DNA of 64,000 nucleotides from JALZCH01 sp036387315 (GCA_036387315.1 DASVTY010000012.1:1-64000); one strand, 5' to 3'; shown: positions 6,955-16,833, counted from the first letter of the stretch. Notes: generated by a model not told the origin, from the letters alone. Numbers and translations are program-made.

Positions 6955-9714
6955 TCAAACAATTCTTTTCTGCAATTCGAGCATATAATCGCGCAATTGT
7001 TCGGCTGAAAAGTTTTCTACTTTTGTTTGCTTTAATTCTTCAATCAAAGTTTCGTTGGCGGTTTGAAACAAAGTCGTCTGCATCGCCATTCGACCGCGAG
7101 CGGCGCGTCTGACGGCGGAATTCAAACCGTTTGATTCGCTCTGCGGAGTTTGTTTTTGTTCGACGACATCCGCGAAAACATCAATTTCGTATCGTTCGAG
7201 CCGTTCCAAAACTTCGCGCGCGCGGGCGATAACTTCAGGCGGCAAACCGGCAAGCCGCGCCACCGCGATTCCGTAAGATTTTGTCGCCCTCCCGCATTCG
7301 AGCTTGTGTAAAAAAACGACTTCGCCGCCGCGTTCCGAAGCCGTAATTTGATAATTTTGCGAGCCGGGAAGACGTTCGGCTAATTCGGTAAGCTCGTGAT
7401 AATGCGTGGCGAAAAGCGTTTTTGCGGCGTGTTCCGAAGAATCATGCAGAAATTCGGCGACCGACCAGGCGATTGAAAGCCCGTCGAATGTCGAAGTCCC
7501 GCGCCCGATTTCATCGAGCAGAACGAGCGAGCGCGGCGTCGCATTGTGCAAAATCGCCGCCGTTTCGGTCATTTCGACCATAAAAGTCGAACGACCGGAG
7601 GCAAGATCGTCAGACGCGCCGACTCGCGTCCAAACGCGGTCAACAATCGGCAATTTTGCCTGGCGAGCGGGAACGAAAGAGCCGATTTGCGCGAGAATTT
7701 GAATAATCGCCGTTTGCCGCAAAACCGTAGATTTTCCGCCCATATTCGGTCCGGTGATAATCAGCAAACGGTCGGTCGAGTTATTCAAATACAAATCGTT
7801 CGGGACAAACGGCTCGCTTAAAAACGCTTCAACGACCGGGTGCCGCCCGTCTTTGATTTCGATTTCGTCACCGTCGTGCAAAACCGGGCGGACAAAATTT
7901 CGGCGCGAAGCCGTTTCCGACAAAGCCGCAAGCGAATCTAACGTCGCGAGCGCACGCGCAGTAGTTTGCAAATTTTTTGTTTCCTGCGCGACAGTTGCAC
8001 GAATTTGTCCGAACAACTCAGTTTCGATTTCCAAAATTCTTTCTTCCGCGCCTAAAATTTTGCGTTCCCATTCTTTAAGCTGCGGCGTCGTGAAACGCTC
8101 GGCGTTAACCAAAGTTTGACGCCGTTCGTAATCGTCAGGCACGCGCGATAAATTTGATTTTGAAATCTCGATAAAATAGCCGAAAACGTTATTGAATTTG
8201 ACTCGCAGACTGGCGATTCCCGAACGGCGTTTTTCGTTTTCTTCAAACTGAGCGATGGTTTGTTTCGCGTCGCTGCTTAAATTTCTCAATTCATCAAGCT
8301 CTACATTAAATACGTCACGAATCGCGCCCCCATCGGAAATGTTCAAAGGCGGATTTTCCGAAATTGCGGTTCTGATTAAATCTTTGATTTCGGGTAATTC
8401 AAAAATATTATCGTGAAGAACCTGAAGCAGAGAGCTGGATGCGTCCGATAACGACTTTTTGAGATTTGGAACTTGATTGAGCGAGCGCGATAGAGCGAGC
8501 AAATCGCGCGGCGTCGCAGTGTTCATATTAAGGCGTCCAATCAAACGCTCCAAATCCGAAATTTCTTTGAGCGAAACGCGCAATCGGTCGCGCAAAATCG
8601 AATCGCATAATTCTTCGACAGCCGTTGCGCGAGCTTCGATTTCGCCGCGCCTGATCGAAGGACGCAAAAGCCACGATTTTAAAAGCCGCGAACCCATATT
8701 TGTGACGGTTTGGTCAATCACACCGAATAATGTGCGGCGTTTGTCCGAGCCGCTTTGCGGTTCGGCGATTTCGAGATTTCGGAGCGTCACGGCGTCCAAA
8801 ATCATAAACTCATTCGCCTCGAAATAATTGAGGTCGGCGATGTGCGCGGCTGCGGCGCGCTGTGTTTCTTGCACGTAGCGCAAGGCGGCTCCGGCGGCGC
8901 GGACAGCTTGCGTTTTTTCGGTCAAACCGTAACCGTCGAGCGATTGGACGGCGAAATGAGTTTTTAACAAACCTTCGCAATAATCGTCGAAAAACAGCCA
9001 ATCATCGAGCGGCGTCAGCGTGGCGGAAAATCCGGTCTGCTCGTTTTTCGTCGGGAAAGGAACTACGTTGTCAATTTTGGATTTTGGATTTTGGATTTTG
9101 GATTCTTCACTTGATTTTTCGGCGATGTTTGAGGTTACAAAAGAATCCTTGATTAAAGCAGTCAGAGATTCCGGGTAGAGAATTTCGCGTGGAGCGAATG
9201 ATTCTATGTCGGCGCGGAGAGTTTTCCAACTGTCTTTGCCGCGACACTCGGTCGCGCGAAACTCGCCGGTGGATAAATCGAGAAACGCCGCGCCGAACGC
9301 TTCGCCCGCCCCGCAGACGGCGGCGAGATAAACCGAATCTTTGGTTTCGAGAAGCTGTTCGTCAATCGCAGTGCCGGGCGTGATAATGCGGGCGACTTCG
9401 CGGCGAAAGGTTTTTTTGTTCCCGACGCCTTCTTCAATTTGCTCGCAGACGGCGACGCGATAGCCTTTTCGGACGAGCTTGGCGATGTAGCCGACGGCGG
9501 CGTGATGCGGAATTCCGCACATCGGAATCGGGTTTCCGCGGTCTTTGCCGCGCGCCGTGAGAACGATTTCCATTTCGCGCGCGCCCGTTACGGCGTCGTC
9601 AAACAACAGCTCGTAAAAATCGCCGCAGCGGAAAAACAAAATCGTGCCGGGAAATTTCTGTTTTAATTCGTGATATTGCCGAAGCATCGGCGTTCCGGGA
9701 TTTGCAGCTTCCAT
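6955..9714 (-). CDS. mutS: DNA mismatch repair ATPase MutS
   Basis: 919 residues, a little longer than the usual 850-880. The mismatch-recognition FYE motif is in RCGDFYELLFDD near residue 30, the connector and lever follow, and the ATPase has Walker A GPNMGGKST (about 652-660) and Walker B/DEIGRGTSTFDG (about 733). The C-terminal dimerisation tail is present. It recognises base mismatches and starts mismatch repair with MutL, which is not here. Residues about 203-215 (SKIQNPKSKIDN) are encoded by a 7-bp tandem repeat inserted in the connector region. The gene stands alone. Confidence 0.97.
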   Translation of the reverse strand: MEAANPGTPMLRQYHELKQKFPGTILFFRCGDFYELLFDDAVTGAREMEIVLTARGKDRGNPIPMCGIPHHAAVGYIAKLVRKGYRVAVCEQIEEGVGNKKTFRREVARIITPGTAIDEQLLETKDSVYLAAVCGAGEAFGAAFLDLSTGEFRATECRGKDSWKTLRADIESFAPREILYPESLTALIKDSFVTSNIAEKSSEESKIQNPKSKIDNVVPFPTKNEQTGFSATLTPLDDWLFFDDYCEGLLKTHFAVQSLDGYGLTEKTQAVRAAGAALRYVQETQRAAAAHIADLNYFEANEFMILDAVTLRNLEIAEPQSGSDKRRTLFGVIDQTVTNMGSRLLKSWLLRPSIRRGEIEARATAVEELCDSILRDRLRVSLKEISDLERLIGRLNMNTATPRDLLALSRSLNQVPNLKKSLSDASSSLLQVLHDNIFELPEIKDLIRTAISENPPLNISDGGAIRDVFNVELDELRNLSSDAKQTIAQFEENEKRRSGIASLRVKFNNVFGYFIEISKSNLSRVPDDYERRQTLVNAERFTTPQLKEWERKILGAEERILEIETELFGQIRATVAQETKNLQTTARALATLDSLAALSETASRRNFVRPVLHDGDEIEIKDGRHPVVEAFLSEPFVPNDLYLNNSTDRLLIITGPNMGGKSTVLRQTAIIQILAQIGSFVPARQAKLPIVDRVWTRVGASDDLASGRSTFMVEMTETAAILHNATPRSLVLLDEIGRGTSTFDGLSIAWSVAEFLHDSSEHAAKTLFATHYHELTELAERLPGSQNYQITASERGGEVVFLHKLECGRATKSYGIAVARLAGLPPEVIARAREVLERLERYEIDVFADVVEQKQTPQSESNGLNSAVRRAARGRMAMQTTLFQTANETLIEELKQTKVENFSAEQLRDYMLELQKRIV
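9074..9101. repeat. in-gene heptamer repeat, 4 x ATTTTGG
   Basis: Four exact tandem copies of ATTTTGG on the plus strand inside mutS (reading CCAAAAT in the gene direction). Codes for IQNPKSKI. Same 7-bp period as the larC and intergenic repeats. Confidence 0.9.
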
Positions 9715-9815
9715 TTTCTTTTCGCTTTACGATTCTTAAAGATATAAGGTGATTGCAGGAATTCAAAATTTAGAATTGATTTGGCTGAAATGCAAGCGTC
9801 GGAAAGCGATTTTTA

Positions 9816-9845
9816 TTGCTCCCGGTTTGCTTTAGGCGGTAAAAT
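9816..9845 (+). promoter_or_regulatory. putative promoter of polysaccharide locus
   Basis: TTGCTC (9816-9821), 18-base spacer, TAAAAT (9840-9845), 75 bases before the first gene of the locus at 9920. A palindrome AGAGAAATTTCTC follows near 9868 and could be an operator. Weak -35 match, so tentative. Confidence 0.33.
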
Positions 9846-9919
9846 TACGGTATTTTTTAATACGCGCAGAGAAATTTCTCAACCGTTTAAACGCTCAATC
9901 CTAAAAAGAGGTAAATGCA

Positions 9920-10954
9920 ATGCTAAAAGCAGTCAGACAAATTTTAATCAGCACGTTATTGGTGTTCGGTATTTTTTCCGCCGCCGGTTTCGCGCAGGAA
10001 AAACCGTTAGCTCCGCAAACCGATTCAGGCAAAATAAATCCGGCGGTTTTAGGACGCGCCGAGCGGGACGAAAATGCGCGCAGATACCGAATCGGCGTCG
10101 GCGATGAGCTTATTATTCAGATTTTGAAATATCCGCAATATTCATCGCCCGTACCGCTGCGAGTTGATGAAAAAGGGGTTATTATTCTGCCGCGCATTGA
10201 GCAGCCGATTAAAGCCGTTTGCAAAACCGAAAATGAATTGAGCGAAGAAATCGCCGGGTATTATAAAAAGTATCTGCGACAGCCATTTGTCAGTGTTTAC
10301 GTAAAAGATTATAAATCGCAGCCGGTTGCCGTAATGGGCGCAGTTGATAAAGCGGGAACGTTTTATATCAATCGCCAAATACGGCTGATTCAAGCCATTT
10401 CGCTCGCGGGCGGTCCGAACAAAGAAGCCGGTTCGAAAGTTCTGCTGGCGCGGATGGGCGATGTTGATTTATGTTCGATGCAAAATTCCGTTGTCGCAAA
10501 CACAGCCGGAGAGGAAACTTTGAAAGGCAAGTTTTACACCTATAATCTGCGCCGCGTGATGGAAGGCGACGACACGGCAAATCCGTTGATTCAGCCGGGC
10601 GATATTGTTTCGATTCTCGAAGCCGACCGCGCCTACGTGATCGGAAACGTCAAAGAGCAGAAAACGATTTTGCTCAAAGAGCCGCGCACTTTGACGCAGG
10701 CGATTGCCGAAGCCGGAGGCGTCGAATCAGCCACGAAAATGAAAGAGATTTTTATTCTCAGACAAGACGAAAGCGGAAATAAAAGCCGCATTCCGTACAA
10801 TATGCTGGCAATCAATTCGGGAAAACAGCAAGACCCTTTTTTGCTGCCGAACGATATTGTCGAAGTCCCGACCGACACCAAAAAATCTAATCTTGAGACT
10901 TTGAAAAAAGCATTTATCAACGGTTTGCCTGCGGTCATCCCGTTTTTATTCTAA
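9920..10954 (+). CDS. polysaccharide export outer-membrane protein (Wza-like)
   Basis: 344 residues with signal peptide (cleavage near GFAQE, residue 27). Poly_export domain begins at YRIGVGDELIIQILKYPQ, followed by SLBB-type repeats (PVAVMGAVDKAGTFYI... and AYVIGNVKEQKTI). No lipobox cysteine is evident, unlike E. coli Wza, and the protein ends in a hydrophobic PAVIPFLF. It should form the outer-membrane channel for exopolysaccharide. First gene of the locus, 40 bases upstream of the Wzc-like kinase. A GAGGTAAA ribosome site precedes the ATG. Confidence 0.9.
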   Translation: MLKAVRQILISTLLVFGIFSAAGFAQEKPLAPQTDSGKINPAVLGRAERDENARRYRIGVGDELIIQILKYPQYSSPVPLRVDEKGVIILPRIEQPIKAVCKTENELSEEIAGYYKKYLRQPFVSVYVKDYKSQPVAVMGAVDKAGTFYINRQIRLIQAISLAGGPNKEAGSKVLLARMGDVDLCSMQNSVVANTAGEETLKGKFYTYNLRRVMEGDDTANPLIQPGDIVSILEADRAYVIGNVKEQKTILLKEPRTLTQAIAEAGGVESATKMKEIFILRQDESGNKSRIPYNMLAINSGKQQDPFLLPNDIVEVPTDTKKSNLETLKKAFINGLPAVIPFLF

Positions 10955-10994
10955 ATTTCATCAGTAAACTAATAGTTTTAGTCAGAGTAAGCTA

Positions 10995-13406
10995 ATGCAA
11001 GAACGCCGTGAAATCATTCCGACAATTCAGCCGGAAAAATCGGAGATACAACGTAACGCCATCGAAGTTAAGCTTCCGGCTGCCGCCGAGCCTTACCGGA
11101 ATTATCGCGGAGCCGCCGCAGCCGAAGAAGGCATTCGCATTTTGGATTACTGGCGGGCGATTCGCAAACGTTTGTGGCTCGTTATCGGCATCGCGGTTTT
11201 GATGACGACGTTGGCGGCGATTTATATGTCGCGCCGACCGGACGTTTACGAAGCGCATTCGCGCGTGCAGGTGGATCTTGAGCAGGTTAACCCCGATTTG
11301 GTCGCCAGCGACCGGCGCGCCCCCGTCGTTAGCGATCCGTCTTATTTCAACACGCAGCTTCAAAACTTAAACAGCCCGACTTTGCTGCGCCGTGTCGTCA
11401 AAGAACTCGATCTGGAGAACAACAAAGATTTTATGAACCCGAAATCGGAGGAATCGCGCTCGCCGCTCCGCTCGATTTTGCGTTCAATCGGTTTAGCCAG
11501 CCCGGAAAAGAAACGCGACTCAAACGCCGTTCCGGTTTCGACCAACACGCAGGCGGAAAACATCGAAGATATGGCAGAGGCGAAACGCCTCGCGCCGTTT
11601 GTTGACACGCTACAGAGAAAATTGGTTATCGAGCCGGTGCGAGAAGTCCGCGCTGCGCAAAAAGAAACCCGTTTGATTAGCATCTCTTTTCAACATACAA
11701 ATCCCGATTTAGCGGCTCTGATTGTCAACGGCGTGGCTGCGACTTTTGTCAGAGCGAATCAGGAGAAGAGAACCGGCAAAAGCGGAGAAACCAGCAAGTT
11801 TTTGCAGGAACGAGTCGCCGAATTACAGGCGGAAGTCAAACGAGATCAAGAGCTGCTCGTTAAATTAAAACAAACCTCGAATATTTTAGAGTTTGAAAAT
11901 GAAAAAACTCTTGCCGGTGAACAGCTACAAGGCTTAAACAAGCAGCTTTTGGATGCCTCGAACCTTCGCAAGGCGACGGAAGCCGAATATAATGCCGCAA
12001 AACAACCGGAATCATTATTGGCGCTGACGGAAGACAGCGACGCGCGAAGAGTAATTGATGATTTGCAGCTTGAAATCGCGCGAACTCAAAAAGAAAGAGA
12101 ACGCCTTCTGCTCGAATACACTCCGGAAGCGCCGGAAGTTCTGGAGAGGGATAAAGAAATCGAAACGCTGGGCAGAAAACTCGAAGATTACCGCAAACGC
12201 AATCAGGGTAATCTACTGCTCAATCTAAAAAGCCGATTTGAACGCGCACGTAATCAGGAAGCGAAAATAAAAGCCGAATTCGACCGTCAATACAATCTCG
12301 CGCAGGGACAGAATAAAGCGGGAATTGACATTACTATTTTGCAGCAGCGGCTCGATAACAATAACAATCTGTTGAACAATTTGTTCAAACAACAACGCGA
12401 AAACGATGTCCAAGCCGTCGGAACCGGAAACAACGTTTCGGTTGCAGATGTCGCCATCACGCCGGAAGACCCGATAGGACCGCGCCGTTTATTATCGGTC
12501 ATGATGGCGTTTATGATGTCGCTCGTTTTCGGCTGCGGCTTGGCGCTGTTTCTCGAATATCTCGACGACACGGTGCGGACGACCGAAGATGTCGAAAACA
12601 TCCTGCGGCTTCCCGCTCTGGCTGTTATTCCGACGATTGACACGGCTCAGAAACGCAAACTTTTGGCTGCGGGCGCGGGAGGTGAAAACCAAAACAATCC
12701 GGGACGTTCCGAATTGCTCATCAGCAACGATTCGCGCTCGGCTTTAGCCGAAGCATATCGCCAGCTTCGCACTTCGATTTTGCTTTCAACCGCCGGACAC
12801 GCTCCGAAATCGCTTTTGGTGACATCGAGCGTTCCGAGCGAAGGCAAAACAACGACCGCCGTCAACACGGCTATCAGTCTGGCGCAAACCGGAGCCAAAG
12901 TTTTGATTATTGACGCGGATATGCGCCGCCCGCGTCTGCACGGAATTTTTCAGGTTTCCAACGAACACGGTTTAAGCTCGATTTTGTCGAGCCAGATGGA
13001 AGAGGACGAGATGCTGGATATTATTCAGCACGACGACGAATCGAATCTTTATCTGCTGCCGTCGGGCGCGGTTCCGCCGAATCCTGCGGAATTGATCGGT
13101 TCGGATCAAATGTCCCGGATGCTCAAAATTATGGAAGCGAATTTTACGCACGTCGTCGTAGATTCGCCGCCGATTGCGTCGTTTACCGACGGCGTTTTGA
13201 TTTCGTCAATGGTTGACGGCGTTTTGCTCGTCGTTCATTCCGGCAAATCATCACGACAAGTTATCAAGCGCGCCCGTCAATTGCTCGGCGAAGTCGGGGC
13301 AAAACTGTTCGGCGTCGTTCTCAACAACGTCAATCTGCGCTCTCAGGATAATAATTATTATTATCAAAATTACTATAGCTCTTACTACAATCGAGACGAG
13401 GAATAA
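10995..13406 (+). CDS. Wzz/Wzc-type polysaccharide copolymerase with tyrosine autokinase
   Basis: 803 residues. N-terminal Wzz domain with TM1 at about 58-80 (RLWLVIGIAVLMTTLAAIY), a long periplasmic coiled-coil part, TM2 near 500-520, then a BY-kinase domain with Walker A SEGKTT (Lys618), Walker A' IIDADMRRP and Walker B HVVVDSPP. The C-terminus is a tyrosine cluster (NNYYYQNYYSSYYN) that would be autophosphorylated. It controls chain length and couples synthesis to export through the Wza-like channel. No cognate Wzb phosphatase gene is in the window. Confidence 0.95.
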   Translation: MQERREIIPTIQPEKSEIQRNAIEVKLPAAAEPYRNYRGAAAAEEGIRILDYWRAIRKRLWLVIGIAVLMTTLAAIYMSRRPDVYEAHSRVQVDLEQVNPDLVASDRRAPVVSDPSYFNTQLQNLNSPTLLRRVVKELDLENNKDFMNPKSEESRSPLRSILRSIGLASPEKKRDSNAVPVSTNTQAENIEDMAEAKRLAPFVDTLQRKLVIEPVREVRAAQKETRLISISFQHTNPDLAALIVNGVAATFVRANQEKRTGKSGETSKFLQERVAELQAEVKRDQELLVKLKQTSNILEFENEKTLAGEQLQGLNKQLLDASNLRKATEAEYNAAKQPESLLALTEDSDARRVIDDLQLEIARTQKERERLLLEYTPEAPEVLERDKEIETLGRKLEDYRKRNQGNLLLNLKSRFERARNQEAKIKAEFDRQYNLAQGQNKAGIDITILQQRLDNNNNLLNNLFKQQRENDVQAVGTGNNVSVADVAITPEDPIGPRRLLSVMMAFMMSLVFGCGLALFLEYLDDTVRTTEDVENILRLPALAVIPTIDTAQKRKLLAAGAGGENQNNPGRSELLISNDSRSALAEAYRQLRTSILLSTAGHAPKSLLVTSSVPSEGKTTTAVNTAISLAQTGAKVLIIDADMRRPRLHGIFQVSNEHGLSSILSSQMEEDEMLDIIQHDDESNLYLLPSGAVPPNPAELIGSDQMSRMLKIMEANFTHVVVDSPPIASFTDGVLISSMVDGVLLVVHSGKSSRQVIKRARQLLGEVGAKLFGVVLNNVNLRSQDNNYYYQNYYSSYYNRDEE

Positions 13407-13408
13407 TT

Positions 13409-13474
13409 AATTACGAATTTCAAATTACGAATTACGAATCAAGGAGTTTAATTCGTAATTTGAAATTCGTAATT
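13409..13474. repeat. 24-bp perfect inverted repeat of ATTACGA units
   Basis: Arms 13409-13432 and 13451-13474 are exact reverse complements (AATTACGAATTTCAAATTAC...). They contain tandem 7-bp ATTACGA units. It fills the 76-base gap between the autokinase and the epimerase gene and covers the region where a ribosome site would be. Confidence 0.9.
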
Positions 13475-13482
13475 GAATTTTA

Positions 13483-14463
13483 ATGGCAGACGAAACGAAA
13501 AAAGTATTGGTGACGGGCGCGGGCGGATTTATCGGCAGCCATCTGGTCACATATTTAAAAAATAAAGGATATTGGGTGCGCGGCGTTGATATTAAAGAAC
13601 CGGAATTTTCCCGCTCGGACGCCGACGAATTTGAATTGCTCGATTTGCGTCGCTGGGATAATTGTTTGCAGGCGACGCGCGGCGTTGCGGAAGTTTACGC
13701 GCTCGCCGCCGATATGGGCGGAATGGGATTTATCTCAAACCATCACGCGCAGATTTTGCACAACAATTCGCTCATCAACCTTCACACGCTCGAAGCCGCC
13801 CGCGTGAACAACGTAAAACGCTATCTTTACACATCGAGCGCCTGCATTTACCCCGAACATCTTCAGGAAGACGCGAACGTGACGCCTTTAAAAGAAGCGG
13901 ACGCTTATCCGGCAATGCCGCAGGACGCCTACGGCTGGGAAAAGCTCGTTACCGAACGACTCTGCACACATTATCGTGAAGATTACGGAATGGAAACCAG
14001 AATCGTGCGTTTTCATAACATTTTCGGCGAATTGGGAACCTGGGAAGGCGGGCGCGAAAAAGCTCCGGCGGCGATGTGCCGCAAAATCGCTTTTGCGAAA
14101 TTGACCGGCAAAACCGAAATCGAAATTTGGGGCGACGGCGAACAGACGCGCTCGTTTTGCTACATTGACGATTGCGTCGAAGGCATTTATCGCCTGATGC
14201 GCTCAGACTTTTTTGAGCCTTTAAATCTCGGTCAGGACCGGATGGTAACGATCAATCAGCTTGCGGATATTGTCGCCGAAATTGCGGGCGTCAAAATCTC
14301 GAAAAAGCACATTGACGGACCGATGGGCGTGCGCGGCAGAAATTCCGACAACACGAAATTGCGCGAAGTTCTCGATTGGGAACCGGCAATTTCGCTTGAA
14401 AACGGTTTGCGCGAGACTTATCGCTGGATTGAAGAACAAGTGCGAGCGCAATTGAAGGATTAA
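13483..14463 (+). CDS. GDP-mannose 3,5-epimerase-like protein
   Basis: 326 residues, extended SDR fold. Rossmann TGAGGFIGSH at 11-20. It carries the features specific to plant GDP-mannose 3,5-epimerase: ADMGGMGFI, SSACIYPE with the acid/base Cys121, Tyr150/Lys154 in DAYGWEK, FHNIFGELGTW, GGREKAPAAMCRK with Lys193, and GVRGRNSDN. In plants the enzyme makes GDP-L-galactose and GDP-L-gulose. Here it would supply an L-hexose for the polysaccharide. Family assignment is strong; the exact substrate is inferred. Confidence 0.88.
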   Translation: MADETKKVLVTGAGGFIGSHLVTYLKNKGYWVRGVDIKEPEFSRSDADEFELLDLRRWDNCLQATRGVAEVYALAADMGGMGFISNHHAQILHNNSLINLHTLEAARVNNVKRYLYTSSACIYPEHLQEDANVTPLKEADAYPAMPQDAYGWEKLVTERLCTHYREDYGMETRIVRFHNIFGELGTWEGGREKAPAAMCRKIAFAKLTGKTEIEIWGDGEQTRSFCYIDDCVEGIYRLMRSDFFEPLNLGQDRMVTINQLADIVAEIAGVKISKKHIDGPMGVRGRNSDNTKLREVLDWEPAISLENGLRETYRWIEEQVRAQLKD

Positions 14464-14507
14464 TTTTTACAGCCTGGATTTTATCTTTTTGAATTAACAC
14501 TGCTTTT

Positions 14508-15344
14508 ATGAGCAATTTTGCAGATGTCGAAATAAATGCGGTGCGTGATTACTGGAATCGCCGCCCGTGCAATATTCGTCACTCGACCGCCGAGGTCGGG
14601 ACGGAAGAATATTTTAATCAAGTCGAAGCCCGCAAATATTTTGTCGAGCCGCATATACCGGCTTTTGCCGAATTTGAGCGCTGGCGCGGCAAAAAAGTTC
14701 TGGAAATCGGGTGCGGAATAGGCACGGACACGATGAATTTTGCGCGCGCCGGAGCTGAAGTGACGGCAATTGATTTGTCGAGTGAATCTTTAAAACTGGC
14801 GAAAAAACGCGCCGAAGTTTTTAATTTGACCGACCGAATCCGTTTTTACGAAGCCAACGCCGAGCGGCTTTCGGATTTTATTCCGCCGGAAAAATACGAT
14901 CTTGTTTATTCATTTGGAGTAGTTCATCATTCGCCGAACCCGGAAAAAATCATCGAGCAGCTACGCGCGAATTTCGTTCACACGGGCAGCTCTTTGAAAT
15001 TGATGGTTTATTACCGTTACGCCTGGAAGGTGCTGTGGATTTTGCTCACCGAAGGACGCGGGCAATTCTGGAAAATTGACGAACACATCGCCCGCAACTC
15101 CGAAGCGCAGACGGGCTGTCCGGTCACTTATTCATACACGAAAAAAACAATCAAAGATTTAATCGGCAACGGTTTTGAAGCCGAAGACATTTTTGTTGAC
15201 CATATTTTTCCGTACAAAATCTCGGAATACGTCAAATATAATTACGTCAAAGAATGGTACTGGAAAATGTTGCCCGAAACGGTTTTTCGCGCAATGGAAA
15301 AACGTTTCGGCTGGCATTTATGCGTCACGGCGAAAGCTAAATAA
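14508..15344 (+). CDS. class I SAM-dependent methyltransferase
   Basis: 278 residues. Motif I VLEIGCGIGTDTMNFA, acidic loop AIDLSS and post-motif YDLVYSFGVVHHSPNPEK are clear Methyltransf_11 features. N-terminal NRRPCNIRHS and a C-terminal extension rich in aromatic residues are seen in methyltransferases of polysaccharide loci. It probably methylates a sugar of the repeat unit or its lipid-linked precursor in the cytoplasm. Substrate unknown. Lies between epimerase and dehydrogenase genes on the same strand. Confidence 0.85.
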   Translation: MSNFADVEINAVRDYWNRRPCNIRHSTAEVGTEEYFNQVEARKYFVEPHIPAFAEFERWRGKKVLEIGCGIGTDTMNFARAGAEVTAIDLSSESLKLAKKRAEVFNLTDRIRFYEANAERLSDFIPPEKYDLVYSFGVVHHSPNPEKIIEQLRANFVHTGSSLKLMVYYRYAWKVLWILLTEGRGQFWKIDEHIARNSEAQTGCPVTYSYTKKTIKDLIGNGFEAEDIFVDHIFPYKISEYVKYNYVKEWYWKMLPETVFRAMEKRFGWHLCVTAKAK

Positions 15345-15372
15345 AATTTTATAATCAAGGATTTATTTGTAG

Positions 15373-16749
15373 ATGAAGTCGAGAATTTCGGTTATCGGTT
15401 TGGGGAAACTGGGCGCGAGTATGGCGGGCGCGTTCGCTTCGCGCGGTTTTGAAGTCGTCGGCGTTGATGTCAACGAACGTTCCGTTAATCTTGTTAACGA
15501 AGGGCGAGCGCCGGTTCAGGAAACCGATTTGGATAAATACATCGAAGAAAACAAAGCCCGAATTCGCGCGACGACAAGCCACGAAGACGCGATTTTAAAT
15601 TCCGATATTTCTTTCGTCATCGTCCCGACTCCGAGCGATGAAAAAGGGGCTTTTTCACTGCAATATGCGGCTTGGGCTTTCAAAGAAATCGGCAAAGCTC
15701 TGAGAAAGAAAAACGGTTATCACAACATCGTATTAACTTCCACTGTTTTACCCGGCGCGACACGCTACGGTTTGCTGCCGATTTTGGAAAGAGAATCAGG
15801 TAAAAAATGCGGCGCGGATTTCGGTTTGTGCTACAGCCCCGAATTTATCGCACTCGGCAGCGTGATCCGTGATTTTTTGAATCCCGATTTTCTACTTCTC
15901 GGCGAATATGACGAACGCGCCGGTAATCAACTCGAACAAATTTACAAGGAAACGATGTTCGGCAATCCGCCCTGCAAACGAATGAGTCTTGAAAACGCTG
16001 AACTGACGAAAATCTCGGTCAACAGCTTTGTCACGACGAAAATCACTTTTGCCAATATGCTCGCCGATTTGTGCGAGCGAGTTCCGGGCGGAAACGTTGA
16101 TGTCGTCACTGACGCGCTCGGCGCTGACAAACGAATCGGACGAAGATATTTGACCGGCGCGCTCGGTTACGGCGGACCGTGTTTTCCGCGCGATAATGTA
16201 GCTTTGAGCTATATTGCGCGAGAAATGGGAACTCGTGCCGATATTTCCGAAACGACCGACAATTTTAATCGTTCGATGGCGGAAAAAATCGCAGAAAAGC
16301 TGCGCACGGTCGTACAGGACGGGGTGACGACCGCGATTTTGGGTTTGGCTTATAAGCCGTTTTCGCACGTCGTCGAAGAATCGCAAGGCGTTTATCTTGC
16401 GAACGCTTTATCGCAAGCCGGCGCTCGCGTCGTAGCTTACGACCCGCTAGCAGGGGAATCGGCGAACGCCGAATTAAAAGGTAAAGTTCTGATTCTGGAT
16501 TCGGCGAAAAAATGTCTGGAACAAGCCGAAATAGTTTTAATTACAACCGCCGATCCTGAATTTCAAACTTTGACTTATGCCGATTTTAATCCCGAATTCA
16601 GTAAAATCACCGTAATTGATTTTTGGCGGATTTTGCGCGGCGAATTGCAAAATCGCCCGAACGTCGAATACGTTCCGGTCGGTTGCAGTACGAACGACGA
16701 AGAAAATGCTGCGCGGCTGCGCGAATTGTGGCACGGCGAACGGTTTTAA
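15373..16749 (+). CDS. UDP-glucose/GDP-mannose dehydrogenase family protein
   Basis: 458 residues. N-terminal NAD domain ISVIGLGKLGASMAGAFA, central domain, and the catalytic cysteine in YGGPCFPRDN near residue 275, then the C-terminal nucleotide-sugar domain (ILGLAYKPFSHVVEES). It oxidises a nucleotide hexose at C6 to the uronic acid with two NAD. Which nucleotide sugar (UDP-Glc, UDP-ManNAc or GDP-Man) cannot be told from sequence reading alone. Supplies an acidic sugar to the polysaccharide. Confidence 0.9.
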   Translation: MKSRISVIGLGKLGASMAGAFASRGFEVVGVDVNERSVNLVNEGRAPVQETDLDKYIEENKARIRATTSHEDAILNSDISFVIVPTPSDEKGAFSLQYAAWAFKEIGKALRKKNGYHNIVLTSTVLPGATRYGLLPILERESGKKCGADFGLCYSPEFIALGSVIRDFLNPDFLLLGEYDERAGNQLEQIYKETMFGNPPCKRMSLENAELTKISVNSFVTTKITFANMLADLCERVPGGNVDVVTDALGADKRIGRRYLTGALGYGGPCFPRDNVALSYIAREMGTRADISETTDNFNRSMAEKIAEKLRTVVQDGVTTAILGLAYKPFSHVVEESQGVYLANALSQAGARVVAYDPLAGESANAELKGKVLILDSAKKCLEQAEIVLITTADPEFQTLTYADFNPEFSKITVIDFWRILRGELQNRPNVEYVPVGCSTNDEENAARLRELWHGERF

Positions 16750-16755
16750 ATTTAA

Positions 16756-16825
16756 AACCACAGATAAAACGGATTTCCCGCAGATGGTTGTTTTAGTCTG
16801 TCTTAATCTGCTTGCGTCTGTGGTT
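16756..16825. repeat. inverted repeat with AACCACAGA ends
   Basis: AACCACAGA at 16756-16764 and TCTGTGGTT at 16817-16825 are exact reverse complements, with further partial pairing (GCAGAT/ATCTGC) inside. The element fills the 84-base gap between the dehydrogenase and the next glycosyltransferase and ends just before its ATG. Confidence 0.65.
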
Positions 16826-16833
16826 CTTTTTTG

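Noticed and set aside
8862..9152. Arg-rich reading frame opposite mutS
   Set aside because: Antisense shadow of a well-conserved gene with no independent evidence.
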